NCBI GenBank assembly: GCA_027491035.1
Contig: JAIXWZ010000238.1
Location: forward strand, 1-38,043
DNA from: Comamonadaceae bacterium
GTDB taxonomy: Bacteria > Pseudomonadota > Gammaproteobacteria > Burkholderiales > Burkholderiaceae_C
Reading direction: 5' to 3'
Length of the DNA stretch: 38,043 nt
Numbering within the stretch: the first letter of the stretch is position 1; each line of letters begins with the position of its first letter. The notes below the pieces were generated by a model. It was not told the origin of the DNA. It made no database searches and was given only the letters and a program-made list of their open reading frames with translations. Below are positions 1 to 8,689 of the stretch, one piece after another. The position numbers and the translations under genes were made by a program.

Positions 1-604
1 CTTGCGCGGCCTGACGCAGCGCCTGCACCAGGGCCGTATCGGCCGATCCGTTTTCCAGCGCCGTGATCAGCTGCGCCAGCGCCCGCCAGCTCATTTCGCC
101 ATGCCCTTGGATGGCGGCCGCGGTTTTGGGCGCCAGGGCACTGAGATCGCGGTCGCAGCGCATCAGCATCTCGCCAATCATGCCCTGCAGTCCCATGCGC
201 TGGCCGTCCTCGGGGCTGTAGATGCGGGTCACGCCGTAGGCCTGCAACTCGCGAATCTCGGGCGGCACGATCACGCCGCCGCCGCCGCCAAAGACCTGGA
301 TGTGCTCGCCGCCGCGGGACTTGAGCAGGTCGACCATGTACTTGAAGTACTCGACATGCCCCCCCTGATAAGAGCTGATGGCAATGCCCTGGGCATCTTC
401 CTGCAAAGCGGCCGTGACCACCTCATCAACCGATCGGTTGTGGCCCAGATGAATCACCTCGGCCCCCATGCCTTGCAAGATGCGCCGCATGATGTTGATG
501 GCGGCATCATGCCCATCAAACAAGCTCGCCGCGGTGACAAAGCGCACCTTGTGGGTGGGGCGGTAATTGGCCAGAGCCTTAAATTCGGCAGACAAATCGG
601 TCAT
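1..604 (-). CDS. icmF: Fused isobutyryl-CoA mutase IcmF, N-terminal part (gene runs off the left edge)
   Basis: IcmF interconverts isobutyryl-CoA and n-butyryl-CoA using adenosylcobalamin. Its fused form joins a B12-binding domain, a MeaB-like GTPase chaperone and the mutase barrel. Only about 201 N-terminal residues are present, and they cover the B12-binding domain. The cobalamin-ligating DGHD motif is at residues 30-33, followed by SSYQGGH near residue 82 and a glycine-rich GGGGG loop, as expected for a B12 Rossmann fold. The start ATG at 604 follows a GGAGA ribosome-binding site. Having the B12 domain at the N-terminus separates IcmF from methylmalonyl-CoA mutase large subunits, where it is C-terminal. 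The GTPase and catalytic domains lie outside the window, so intactness cannot be judged. A palindrome about 115 bases upstream may regulate it. Confidence 0.88.
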   Translation of the reverse strand, partial: MTDLSAEFKALANYRPTHKVRFVTAASLFDGHDAAINIMRRILQGMGAEVIHLGHNRSVDEVVTAALQEDAQGIAISSYQGGHVEYFKYMVDLLKSRGGEHIQVFGGGGGVIVPPEIRELQAYGVTRIYSPEDGQRMGLQGMIGEMLMRCDRDLSALAPKTAAAIQGHGEMSWRALAQLITALENGSADTALVQALRQAAQ

Positions 605-719
605 GAAAAATCTCCGCGACGAAAAAGTGAACGCTGCCCCAGGGGACCCGCACCGCCGTGAGGCCGGTAGCCGGCCCGCACCTGCGCAAAAGGAGCCAAG
701 GAGGGGCCCAGCCCCTTGA

Positions 720-740
720 TTGACGTTTACGTAACGTCAA
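720..740. promoter_or_regulatory. Perfect palindrome upstream of icmF, candidate operator
   Basis: TTGACGTT and AACGTCAA are exact inverted copies separated by five bases (TACGT). The site lies about 115 bases before the icmF start, in the gap between icmF and the TRAP operon terminator. Regulators of acyl-CoA and branched-chain catabolism in proteobacteria (MerR-type LiuR, TetR-type LiuQ/PsrA) bind palindromes of this general kind. Assignment to a particular regulator is inference. Confidence 0.5.
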
Positions 741-780
741 TATAACCCAATCGGCCCGACTCTGGCCCAATGCGGGTCAC

Positions 781-815
781 CGGAAAGACAAAGCGCCCCA
801 AAAGGGCGCTTTGTC
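781..815 (-). terminator. Rho-independent-type terminator after dctM
   Basis: A perfect 12-bp stem (787-798 with 804-815) encloses a five-base loop. On the minus strand it is followed by TTTCCG. It lies 22 bases after the dctM stop codon and would end the dctPQM transcript before icmF. The T-tract is short, so efficiency is uncertain. Confidence 0.65.
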
Positions 816-836
816 GGCAGGTGCGGCGACCGAGGG

Positions 837-3128
837 TCAGCGGCCGTAGAGCACTTGCGGCAGCCACATCCCGATGGCCGGGAAGTTGTAAAGCAGCACG
901 ATCGCGATCACCTGGATGCCCATGAAGGGGATCATCCCCGCAAAGATCTGGTTGAGCGTGACATGCGGCGGGCTCACCCCCTTGAGGTAGAAGGCCGCCA
1001 TGGCCACAGGGGGACTCAGAAAGGCCGTTTGCAGGTTCAGTGCCACGAGCAAGCCAAAGAACAGCGGATCGACACCAAAGTTGTCCAGCAACGGGATAAA
1101 GATGGGCATGAAGATCACGATGATCTCGGTCCACTCCAGCGGCCAGCCCAAAATGAAGATGATCACCTGGCTCAGGATCAGGAACTCCGTCTTGGTCAAG
1201 TTCATGGACATGACCCACTTTTCCACCAGGTCCTGGCCGCCGAGCAGGGCAAAGGCTGCCGAGAAAATCGCCGAGCCCACAAACAGCCAGCAGACCATGG
1301 CGCTGGTCTTGGCCGTCAGCAGCACCGACTCCTTGACCTCCGATTGAAGCCCCGACTGCTTGTAGGCCAGCAAGGCCCAGGCCAGCACGCCCAGGGCGCC
1401 CACCGTCCCAAGCGCAGGCGGCACGGCCACGGTTGTAAAGCCTTCGGCATTGGCAATAAACCAGACCACACTGACCAAGACAGGGGCCCACAGGGCCAGC
1501 CAGGTCAAGAACACGCGACCACGGCCCTCCTTGCGCTTGTTGACCACCGCATAGATTGCAGCGAGCAGGTAGCCACCAAAAGCGCCAACGGCCGCCGCCT
1601 CGGTCGGCGTGGCCAAGCCCATGACGATGGAGCCCAGCACCGAGAGGATGAGCACCACCAGCGGGAAGAAGCTTTGCAGCAGCATCTTGAAAATTTCCAG
1701 ACGCTGAAAGGTCAGCAAAGCGTAAAACCCGACCAGAGCCAGAGCCCCGACGCCCAGACCGATCCAGAAGCCCTGGGTCGGTGCAGACCGCTCCAGAGCC
1801 GCGGCTGGCTGCGCAGCAGCCGCAGCGGCCGCTGCAGGCTCCTGCACACCGCCCCCGACAGCCGCCGACTCCTTGGCGGCCGCCCCGGGCGGCTCCTTGA
1901 CGCCTGAGTCGGCTCCGGGCGGCTCCTTGACACCTGAGTCAGCGCCGGGAGGCTCCTTGACACCAGAGTCGGCACCCGGGGGCTCCTTCACACCGGAATC
2001 TGCGCCGGGGGGCTCTTTGACGCCCGAGTCAGCGCCGGGAGGCTCCTGCACCCCGCCTGCCGCGGCAGGCTGAGCGCCTTCAGCGCCAGGCTCCTTGAGC
2101 CCACCGGCCGCCTCGGCAGACGATTTTTCAGCCGACTCCGACCCCGCAGGCTCTGCAACCTCGCCCTGAGTTGGCGCGGCCACCACCTCCGCCGGCCGCG
2201 TGTGCAGGTGCCAGGACCAGCCCGCAGCCAGCACAAACAACAGCAGCGGCAGCAGCACCACCAGCAGTTGCTTGCGCAAATACGCGCCCTGGCCGGCCAC
2301 AGCGGAGCTGCCGCGCAGCAAACCTGGCAGAGCCAGACGCGAGACCTTCTGCGCCACCTGGTCGAGCACCGGCGGCAGCGGCACAAAACGCTGCTCGGCC
2401 GACAGCGGCGGCATCAGGTTGGGCTTGAGCTTGGCCAGAATGATCACATAGAGGATGTACAAACCCGCCAGCATCAAGCCGGGGAAGAAGGCACCGGCAT
2501 ACAGCTGCACCACCGACACGCCCGCGGTGGCGCCATACACGATGAGCATGACCGAAGGCGGAATCAAAATGCCCAGACAGCCGCCGGCAGTGATCGCGCC
2601 GGCCGACACCCGGATGTCATAGCCGCCCTTGAGCATCTGCGGCAAGGCCAGCAAACCCATCAAGGTCACGACGGCACCGACAATGCCAGTGGCCGTGGCA
2701 AAGACCGCGCAGGTGAACAGCGTGGCCACCGCGAGCGAACCGGGCACACGGGCCAAGGCCAAGTGCAAGCTCCTGAAGAGCTTGTCAATCAGGTTGGCGC
2801 GCTCGACCAGATAGCCCATGAACACGAACAGCGGAATGGAGATGAGCACATCGTTGCCCATCACCTTGAACGCCGACTGCACCATCAAGGTCAGGGTCTT
2901 GGTGGCGTCGCGCTCGTAGGCCAGCCACGTGAAGATCATGCCCATGCCCATGAGGGTGAAGGCCGTGGGAAAACCCAGCATGATGGCCACCACCACCAAA
3001 GCCAGCATCATCAGACCCAGATGGCCAGTGGTGAGCGTCTGCGCCGACAGCAGCATCACGGCCGTGCCGGCGATGATGAGCGCCATGAGGATGAAGCCGA
3101 ACCACAGCTCCTTGCGGATCTTGATCAT
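837..3128 (-). CDS. dctM: TRAP transporter large permease (DctM/FcbT3-like) with a decapeptide-repeat insert
   Basis: This is the ion-coupled large membrane subunit of a tripartite TRAP importer for organic acids. The 763-residue product is much longer than the usual 425-450. Residues 1 to about 300 and 457 to the end look like normal DctM halves rich in membrane helices, with family motifs such as ILIPPS and ATPTEAAA. Between them is a hydrophilic, Ala/Pro/Glu-rich segment of about 140 residues (about 315-455). It contains five exact GVKEPPGADS decapeptides at about residues 363-413 plus degenerate flanking copies. The start overlaps the dctQ stop by four bases (ATGA), so translation is coupled. 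The longer COG4664-type permeases are the nearest family. The repeat itself was not recognised. Confidence 0.9.
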   Translation of the reverse strand: MIKIRKELWFGFILMALIIAGTAVMLLSAQTLTTGHLGLMMLALVVVAIMLGFPTAFTLMGMGMIFTWLAYERDATKTLTLMVQSAFKVMGNDVLISIPLFVFMGYLVERANLIDKLFRSLHLALARVPGSLAVATLFTCAVFATATGIVGAVVTLMGLLALPQMLKGGYDIRVSAGAITAGGCLGILIPPSVMLIVYGATAGVSVVQLYAGAFFPGLMLAGLYILYVIILAKLKPNLMPPLSAEQRFVPLPPVLDQVAQKVSRLALPGLLRGSSAVAGQGAYLRKQLLVVLLPLLLFVLAAGWSWHLHTRPAEVVAAPTQGEVAEPAGSESAEKSSAEAAGGLKEPGAEGAQPAAAGGVQEPPGADSGVKEPPGADSGVKEPPGADSGVKEPPGADSGVKEPPGADSGVKEPPGAAAKESAAVGGGVQEPAAAAAAAAQPAAALERSAPTQGFWIGLGVGALALVGFYALLTFQRLEIFKMLLQSFFPLVVLILSVLGSIVMGLATPTEAAAVGAFGGYLLAAIYAVVNKRKEGRGRVFLTWLALWAPVLVSVVWFIANAEGFTTVAVPPALGTVGALGVLAWALLAYKQSGLQSEVKESVLLTAKTSAMVCWLFVGSAIFSAAFALLGGQDLVEKWVMSMNLTKTEFLILSQVIIFILGWPLEWTEIIVIFMPIFIPLLDNFGVDPLFFGLLVALNLQTAFLSPPVAMAAFYLKGVSPPHVTLNQIFAGMIPFMGIQVIAIVLLYNFPAIGMWLPQVLYGR
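1891..2050 (-). repeat. 30-bp in-frame tandem repeat inside dctM
   Basis: Five consecutive 30-bp units (1891-2040) and a partial sixth encode identical ten-residue blocks. The DNA units differ from one another almost only at synonymous positions. For example, the Asp-Ser-Gly codons read GACTCAGGC, GACTCAGGT, GACTCTGGT, GATTCCGGT and GACTCGGGC. This points to conservation at the protein level after the repeat formed. Confidence 0.93.
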
Positions 3129-3727
3129 CGTGCACCTCCCTGCGGCGCAGCGACATTGACGTCTTCGGCCTTGACCATCTGCTTGAGCTTGTCGACGTCG
3201 ACCTCTTCCACGTCCCGCTCACGCGAAGGCCACTGGCCATCGCGGATGCACTGGATGCAGCGAACAATTTCAACCACCCCTTGCAAAAGCAGCATGAAAC
3301 CGGCCAGGGGAATAATGAACTTGAAGGGATACAGCGGCAGGGGCGTGGCCGAGAACGTGCTCTCCCGGATGGCCACCGAGTCCTGAGCGAAACCCCAGCC
3401 TGCCCAGGTCAAGGCAAAGATGCCGGGCAGGAAAAACAGGACATACAAAATCAGATCAACCCGAGCCTGCGTGCGCGGCTCGAAGAACCCGTAAAGCACA
3501 TCGCCGCGCACATGGCCGTTCTTGGCCAGGGTGTAGGCGCCGGCCATCATGAACAGCGTGCCGTAGAGCATGATCTGGGCATCGAGGGCCCAATCGTGCG
3601 GGTTGTTGAGCACATAGCGCGAATAGACCTCCCAGGAAATCAGGCAGGTCAAGAGCAGAATCATCCAGGCAAACGCCTGGCCGATCCAGGTGGACGCACG
3701 GTCCACCGCAAGCAACAGGTTTTTCAT
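3125..3727 (-). CDS. dctQ: TRAP transporter small permease (DctQ/FcbT2-like)
   Basis: DctQ is the four-helix small membrane subunit that pairs with DctM. The 200-residue product has hydrophobic segments near residues 15-35, 50-65, 90-110 and 130-155. It has the Trp-rich first helix and the conserved SWEVYSRYVLNNPHDWA-type stretch after helix 1 that is typical of the family. The hydrophilic C-terminal tail of about 40 residues is longer than in many DctQ proteins. It lies between dctP (92-base gap containing a terminator) and dctM (ATGA overlap), which gives the usual PQM order. Confidence 0.9.
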   Translation of the reverse strand: MKNLLLAVDRASTWIGQAFAWMILLLTCLISWEVYSRYVLNNPHDWALDAQIMLYGTLFMMAGAYTLAKNGHVRGDVLYGFFEPRTQARVDLILYVLFFLPGIFALTWAGWGFAQDSVAIRESTFSATPLPLYPFKFIIPLAGFMLLLQGVVEIVRCIQCIRDGQWPSRERDVEEVDVDKLKQMVKAEDVNVAAPQGGAR

Positions 3728-3765
3728 CTCATTGACCCGGGATCCACGCCCGCTTTGGCCCAGTA

Positions 3766-3800
3766 GAAAAAGGAAAAAGCCGCCGGCTCACGCCGGCGGC
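3766..3800 (-). terminator. Intra-operon terminator or attenuator between dctP and dctQM
   Basis: A 9-bp GC-only stem (3779-3787 with 3792-3800, loop TCAC) is followed on the minus strand by a T-rich run (reverse complement of 3766-3778). This is a textbook intrinsic terminator 20 bases after the dctP stop. Because dctQM follow in the same direction, it probably causes partial termination, giving more receptor than permease. Confidence 0.8.
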
Positions 3801-3819
3801 TCGTGTCAACGAATCAAAA

Positions 3820-4941
3820 TCAGGCCTTCTTGGCCGGTGCAGCAGGCCTGAAGTAACGGTTCCAGGCCATCTTGAAGTCGACCATGTAGTCGTTCTGCCA
3901 GCTGCCAGCGCGCTGGGCGAAGACACGCTGGGAGTCCATGATCTTCTTGAACATGGCGTTCTCGGCCGACTTGGCCGTGGTGACCTTGTCCCACGCGTCG
4001 AGCTGGGCACGCAGGATGCTGTCAGGCGTCTTGAAGAAGTTGACCTTGTCCTTGGTCTTGAGCTCGATGTAGTCCTTGGAATTGCGGTCGATGGCTTTCC
4101 AGCTCATGTCGGCACTGGAGGCCTGCACCGCATAGTCGATGATGGACTTGAGCTCAGCCGGCAGGCCGTCAAACTTGCTCTTGTTGAACAAGATCTCAAA
4201 CTGCTCGCCCGACTGGTGGAAGCTTTGCAGCATGCAGTTCTTGACCACATCAGGGAAACCGAGCACCCGGTCAGACGAGGCGTTGTTGAACTCGGCGGCA
4301 TCGAGCAGGCCACGGTCCAGGGCGGGAACAATCTCGCCACCAGGCAGCGGGTTGACCGCAGCGCCCAGTTCCTTGAACACGTCGACAGCCAGGCCAACGG
4401 TGCGGAACTTCAGGCCCTTGATCTGGGCCACATTGGCGATCGGCTTCTTGAACCAGCCCAGCGGTTGGGTGGGCATGGGGCCGTAGAGGTAGGACACCAC
4501 GTCGATGTTCAGGCTCTTGTAGATCTCGTCGAGCAGGGCCTTGCCGCCGCCATAGTAGTGCCACGACAGGACCATGTTGGGGTCCATGCCGAAGGCCGGG
4601 CCAGAGCCCCACAGGGCCAGGGCGTTGTTCTTGCCGTAGTGGTAGGCCACCACACCGTGGCCGCCGTCGAGCGTGCCCTTGTTGACCGCATCGAGCAGCT
4701 GGAACGCAGGCACCACGGCGCCCGAGGGCAGCACCTCGATCTTGAGGCGACCGCTGGCCATGTCGTTGACCTTCTTGGCGAAGTCGTTGGCGTACTCGTG
4801 AAAGATGTCCTTGGCCGGCCAGGTGCTCTGGAAGCGCAAGGTGGTGGTCTGGGCCATGGCGATCATCGGCGCCGACATGGCGCCGGCAGCAACGGCCGCG
4901 CCCTTGAGGAGGCCGCGGCGGCCGGTCGTGGTTTGGGTCAT
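3820..4941 (-). CDS. dctP: TRAP transporter substrate-binding protein with Tat-type signal (DctP/FcbT1/TakP-like)
   Basis: This is a periplasmic receptor that delivers an organic acid to the DctQM permease. The chosen start (ATG at 4941) has an AAGGAG ribosome-binding site and gives 373 residues. The open frame continues far upstream but without family similarity. The N-terminus carries a twin-arginine signal (GRRGLLKG, then a hydrophobic Ala-rich stretch ending AMAQ). The mature protein resembles the mannitol/chloroaromatic group (COG4663), with stretches such as FNNASSDRVLGFPDV and YHYGKNNALALWGSG, a group that includes 2-oxoacid and chlorobenzoate receptors. Tat export suggests folding before export, as in some dimeric TRAP receptors. 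The ligand cannot be read from sequence. A strong terminator follows the gene. Confidence 0.9.
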   Translation of the reverse strand: MTQTTTGRRGLLKGAAVAAGAMSAPMIAMAQTTTLRFQSTWPAKDIFHEYANDFAKKVNDMASGRLKIEVLPSGAVVPAFQLLDAVNKGTLDGGHGVVAYHYGKNNALALWGSGPAFGMDPNMVLSWHYYGGGKALLDEIYKSLNIDVVSYLYGPMPTQPLGWFKKPIANVAQIKGLKFRTVGLAVDVFKELGAAVNPLPGGEIVPALDRGLLDAAEFNNASSDRVLGFPDVVKNCMLQSFHQSGEQFEILFNKSKFDGLPAELKSIIDYAVQASSADMSWKAIDRNSKDYIELKTKDKVNFFKTPDSILRAQLDAWDKVTTAKSAENAMFKKIMDSQRVFAQRAGSWQNDYMVDFKMAWNRYFRPAAPAKKA

Positions 4942-5133
4942 GTGAGGTCTCCTTGGAGAATTACTAAATGCAAACGTTAAATTGTCCCGATGAAACACAG
5001 GGCCAGAGCCTAGGGTTTTTACGTACAAAGCCCCCTGGATACCGAAAAAAGAGCACGCCGGAGCCGGCCATGTCCTCCTGCAATTGCCAAGATGCTGGGT
5101 GGCGATTATGTCGGCTCGTGCAAAATCGGCTCT

Positions 5134-5553
5134 ATGACTCAGGATATTTCCCCCGACCGGGCAGCCGGATACGCCGGCGACATCAGCCCGCAGCAGGCTT
5201 GGGCCTGGGTGCAAGCCGGACAGGCGGTATTGGTCGATGTGCGCAGCGACGCCGAGCGCGAGTGGGTGGGCTTTGTCCCCGGCGCCGTGGCCCTGGCCTG
5301 GAAGCAATGGCCGGGCATGGCGATCAACCCGGAATTTGACGCCGGTATCGTGGCGGCAGCAGCCGGCAAGCCCGCCTTGGTCCTGCTGTGCCGCAGCGGC
5401 GTGCGTTCGATCGCGGCGGCCCGGCGTGCCACCGAACTGGGCGTGCAGGCCTACAACATCCTCGAAGGTTTCGAGGGCGATCCAGACCCGCAAGGCCATC
5501 GCGGCCGCATCGGTGGCTGGCGCATGCGCGGGCTGCCCTGGCGACAAAACTAA
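5134..5553 (+). CDS. Rhodanese-like domain protein
   Basis: This is a single-domain rhodanese (sulfurtransferase fold) of 139 residues. The active-site loop CRSGVRS begins at Cys86, so the catalytic cysteine is present, and the upstream VDVRSDAE and FVPGAVAL segments are typical. The start ATG at 5134 is preferred because the rhodanese fold begins shortly after it. An upstream in-frame ATG at 5092 would add 14 residues without family similarity. It is transcribed divergently from dctP. The cognate sulfur donor and acceptor are unknown, and such proteins are often of unassigned function. Confidence 0.85.
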   Translation: MTQDISPDRAAGYAGDISPQQAWAWVQAGQAVLVDVRSDAEREWVGFVPGAVALAWKQWPGMAINPEFDAGIVAAAAGKPALVLLCRSGVRSIAAARRATELGVQAYNILEGFEGDPDPQGHRGRIGGWRMRGLPWRQN

Positions 5554-5639
5554 ACTCAGCGATTCCAGGCCCAAGCTCAAACTGAGCCTCTTGCCCAACC
5601 GCAGCACACCTGCTGCGCTCCGAACAAAGACCAACCCCC

Positions 5640-6422
5640 ATGACCTTTCTGGCCCTCGATGTGGGCAACACCCGACTCAAGTGGGCTGTCTACGAGGCGC
5701 CCGAACCCGGCGCGCGGCTGCTGGCCCAGGGCGCGGTGTTTCTGGAAAACATCGAAAAACTGGCCGAAGAAGAATGGCAGGGCCTGTCACAGCCCATGCA
5801 CATCCTGGGCTGCATCGTGGCCGGCGATCCGGTCAAGCGCCGCGTCATGGACCAGATGGAGCAGTGGGACACGCCGGTCAGCTGGGTGGTGCCCAGCGCG
5901 CAGGAGGCCGGCCTGAGCAACGGCTACGACCATCCGGCCCGTTTGGGCGCCGACCGCTGGGTGGCCATGATCGGCGCCTACCACCGGCTGGCCGCCCGCG
6001 GGCTGCGCCAGCCGTGCGTGCTGGCCATGGTGGGCACCGCCGTGACGGTCGAGGCCATTGATGCCCAGGGGCGCTTTCTGGGCGGGCTGATCCTGCCGGG
6101 CCACGGCATCATGCTGCGCGCCCTGGAGTCAGGCACCGCCGGCTTGCACGTGCCCACCGGCGAAGTGCGCAATTTCCCCACCAACACCAGCGACGCGCTG
6201 ACCAGCGGCGGCACCTTCGCCATTGCCGGCGCGATCGAGCGCATGGTGCAAAACGTGCGCGAACACTGCGGCCAGGCGCCCGCCTGCATCATGACCGGCG
6301 GGGCAGGCTGGAAGATGGTGCCGAGCATGCAGCGGCCCTTTGAGCTGGTCGACAACCTGATCTTCGACGGCCTGCTCGAAATCGCCCGGCGCCGCCTGCG
6401 CCCCGGCGGCACGCCAGGCTAG
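5640..6422 (+). CDS. coaX: Type III pantothenate kinase
   Basis: CoaX phosphorylates pantothenate, the first step of coenzyme A synthesis in the cytoplasm. The 260-residue length fits the family. The N-terminal phosphate-binding motif DVGNTR is at residues 7-12, LGADRW near residue 102 is the pantothenate-site motif, and [10 protein letters not shown] near residue 130 is the second phosphate motif. Type III kinases use an ASKHA fold and are insensitive to CoA feedback (family knowledge). In many betaproteobacteria coaX follows birA. Here it follows a rhodanese gene instead. It converges on purT with a 5-base gap. Confidence 0.95.
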   Translation: MTFLALDVGNTRLKWAVYEAPEPGARLLAQGAVFLENIEKLAEEEWQGLSQPMHILGCIVAGDPVKRRVMDQMEQWDTPVSWVVPSAQEAGLSNGYDHPARLGADRWVAMIGAYHRLAARGLRQPCVLAMVGTAVTVEAIDAQGRFLGGLILPGHGIMLRALESGTAGLHVPTGEVRNFPTNTSDALTSGGTFAIAGAIERMVQNVREHCGQAPACIMTGGAGWKMVPSMQRPFELVDNLIFDGLLEIARRRLRPGGTPG

Positions 6423-6427
6423 GCCCC

Positions 6428-7630
6428 TCAGGCAGCCCGAGGGCGAACCCGGGCTGCGGCCTGCTTGGCGCGTTCGCGCGCAAGCTCCACATCGGGGTCG
6501 TGGGCCAGCGCCACGCCCATGCGCCGCTTGACAAAACTCTCGGGCTTGCCAAAGAGGCGCACATCGGTCCCCGGAATCTGCAAGGCCTGCTCGACGCCGT
6601 CAAAGGCGATGCCACGCGCATCGATGCCGCCGTAAATCACCGCGCTGGCCCCCGGGCTCTTGAGCGTGGTGTCGACCGGCAGGCCCAGGATGGCCCGCGC
6701 GTGCAATTCAAACTCGTTTTGCCACTGGGTGCACATCGTCACCATGCCGGTGTCATGCGGCCGCGGGCTGACCTCGCTGAACCAGACCTGCTGGCCCTTG
6801 ACGAACAACTCCACCCCAAACAGACCCTGGCCGCCCAGGTTGTCGGTGACGGCGCGGGCGATGCGGCGGCTCTCGGCCAGCGCCTGCGGATGCATCGGAT
6901 GGGGCTGCCAGCTCTCCACATAGTCGCCGCTGACCTGCACATGGCCAATCGGCTCGCAAAAATGGGTCTCGTTCCGGCCGTCGGCGCCCAGCGCGCGGAC
7001 CGTCAGCTGGGTGATTTCATAGTCGAAATCAATAAAGCCCTCGACGATGACCCGTCCGTGGCTGACGCGCCCGCCGGCCATGGCGTAGTCCCAGGCCGTC
7101 TTGACATCTTGCGGGCCGGCGATCTTGCTTTGCCCCTTGCCCGAGGAACTCATCACCGGCTTGACGATGCAGGGGTAGCCAATACCGCCGTCGATCGCGG
7201 CCTGCAGCTCATCGAGCGAATCGCAAAACACGTAGGGGCTGGTCGGCAGGCCCAGGGTCTCGGCCGCCAACCGGCGGATGCCCTCTCGGTCCATGGTCAG
7301 GCGTGCCGCGCGGGCCGTGGGGATCACACGCACCACGCCGGCCGCTTCGAGCTCTTCGAGCATGGGCGTGGCAATGGCCTCGATCTCGGGCACCACCCAA
7401 TGCGGCCGCTCCTGCTCGATCAGCGCCTTGAGCTGAGCCGGATCGCTCATGGTGATGGTGCGAGCATGGTGGGCCACCTGCTGGCCCGGCGCGTTGTCAT
7501 AGCGGTCCACCGCAAGGGTCTCCACGCCCAGGCGCTGCAGCGCAATGAGCACCTCCTTGCCCAGCTCGCCCGAGCCCAGCAGCATGACTTTGGTGGCGCA
7601 AGGCGACAAGGGGGTTCCAAGGGTGGTCAT
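6428..7630 (-). CDS. purT: Formate-dependent phosphoribosylglycinamide formyltransferase (GAR transformylase 2)
   Basis: PurT makes formyl-GAR from GAR, formate and ATP in purine synthesis. The chosen start (ATG at 7630) gives 400 residues, close to the usual length of about 392. The frame is open upstream, but PurT similarity begins at the segment [19 protein letters not shown]. Further family signatures are [20 protein letters not shown] and [22 protein letters not shown] stretches and the late ATP-grasp segment [13 protein letters not shown]. The protein has the ATP-grasp fold shared with PurK. Its 3' end meets coaX, and its 5' end is divergent from an ABC transporter gene. Nothing suggests a purine riboswitch in the 123-base upstream gap. 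Confidence 0.95.
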   Translation of the reverse strand: MTTLGTPLSPCATKVMLLGSGELGKEVLIALQRLGVETLAVDRYDNAPGQQVAHHARTITMSDPAQLKALIEQERPHWVVPEIEAIATPMLEELEAAGVVRVIPTARAARLTMDREGIRRLAAETLGLPTSPYVFCDSLDELQAAIDGGIGYPCIVKPVMSSSGKGQSKIAGPQDVKTAWDYAMAGGRVSHGRVIVEGFIDFDYEITQLTVRALGADGRNETHFCEPIGHVQVSGDYVESWQPHPMHPQALAESRRIARAVTDNLGGQGLFGVELFVKGQQVWFSEVSPRPHDTGMVTMCTQWQNEFELHARAILGLPVDTTLKSPGASAVIYGGIDARGIAFDGVEQALQIPGTDVRLFGKPESFVKRRMGVALAHDPDVELARERAKQAAARVRPRAA

Positions 7631-7753
7631 GGCATCTTCCGGCGAGATGAAATTGAAGCTGAGGATTATCGGCTCTGGCCCCAAGTTGCACCGAGTCGCT
7701 CCGAGCCGCCTTGGCCGCGCCTTCGAGCCAGCGCTCACGTCACAATAGAGCGC

Positions 7754-8689
7754 ATGAAGGCGCCCATCTTTTCCGTGCGTGAGCTGAGCAAGCGCTACGG
7801 CAGCGCAACGGTGGTCGATCGGCTGTCCTTTGACATCGCACCGGGCCAATGCCTGGGGCTGATCGGCCCCAACGGGGCGGGCAAAACCACCACGGTGCGC
7901 ATGTGCCTTGGGCTGGCCAGCGCCGATGAGGGCGAGGTCCTGTTTCACGGCGCATCGGGCGTGCTGAAAATGCCCGCTGACAGCATGGCGATCAAGGCGC
8001 GCCTGGGCATCGTCAGCCAGTTTGACAGCCTGGACCCAGATTTTTCCTGCGCCGAAAACCTGCTGGTGTTTGGCCGTTACTTCGGCTTGAGCGATGCGGT
8101 GATCAAGGAGCGCATCCCGCGACTGCTCGAATTCGCGGCGCTGGCCAACAAGGCGCAAGCGCGCATCAGCGAGTTGTCGGGGGGCATGAAACGGCGCTTG
8201 TCGCTGGCGCGCGCGCTGGTCAACGACCCGGACCTGCTGCTGCTCGACGAGCCCACCACCGGGCTCGATCCGCAGGCGCGCCATCTGATGTGGGAGCGGC
8301 TGCAGCAGCTGCTGCAGCAGGGCAAATCGATCTTGCTGACCACCCATTTCATGGACGAGGCCGAGCGCCTGTGCGACAGCCTGATCGTGCTCGACCACGG
8401 CCGCAAGATGTGCGAAGGCTCGCCGCGCGAGCTCGTCGCCGGGCAACTCGAGCCCGACGTCGTCGAGGTCTACGGGCATGGCGCGGTCGCGCTGGCTGGC
8501 AGTGCGCTGCGCGCGCTGGCCGAGCGCACTGAAGTGAGCGGGGAGACCGTCTTTTTCTACACCCACAACGCCGGCCCACTGCTGCAAGGCCTGGGCGCAC
8601 ACAAGCAGCTGCGTACGCTGCACCGGCCGGCCAACTTGGAAGACCTCTTTCTCAAGCTGACCGGCCGCCAGATCCGGGAGGACGCCTGA
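7754..8689 (+). CDS. ABC transporter ATP-binding protein, NodI/drug-exporter type
   Basis: This is the nucleotide-binding subunit of an ABC-2 type exporter. The start at 7754 gives 311 residues, and the ABC domain starts immediately, although the frame is open far upstream. Walker [10 protein letters not shown] is at residues 38-46, the signature LSGGMKRR lies near residue 141, and Walker B LLLLDEP is followed by the D-loop and a switch histidine in LTTHFMDEA. The C-terminal ~80 residues match the NodI/DrrA-type tail. It overlaps the permease gene by one base (TGATG), so the two are translationally coupled. Nodulation genes are absent, so this is a NodI-like housekeeping exporter common in Burkholderiales. 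The substrate is unknown. Confidence 0.9.
   Translation: MKAPIFSVRELSKRYGSATVVDRLSFDIAPGQCLGLIGPNGAGKTTTVRMCLGLASADEGEVLFHGASGVLKMPADSMAIKARLGIVSQFDSLDPDFSCAENLLVFGRYFGLSDAVIKERIPRLLEFAALANKAQARISELSGGMKRRLSLARALVNDPDLLLLDEPTTGLDPQARHLMWERLQQLLQQGKSILLTTHFMDEAERLCDSLIVLDHGRKMCEGSPRELVAGQLEPDVVEVYGHGAVALAGSALRALAERTEVSGETVFFYTHNAGPLLQGLGAHKQLRTLHRPANLEDLFLKLTGRQIREDA

Noticed and set aside
1891-2040. Regular 30-bp units resembling a CRISPR-like array
   Set aside because: The units are contiguous with no unique spacers and lie in frame inside dctM. They are a coding tandem repeat.
3820-5634. A fused 604-residue protein extending upstream of dctP
   Set aside because: The upstream part runs antisense through the rhodanese gene. 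The Tat signal and ribosome-binding site fix the dctP start at 4941.
6500-8689. A 729-residue extension of the NodI-like ATPase
   Set aside because: The upstream portion is antisense to purT. The ABC domain begins at the ATG at 7754.
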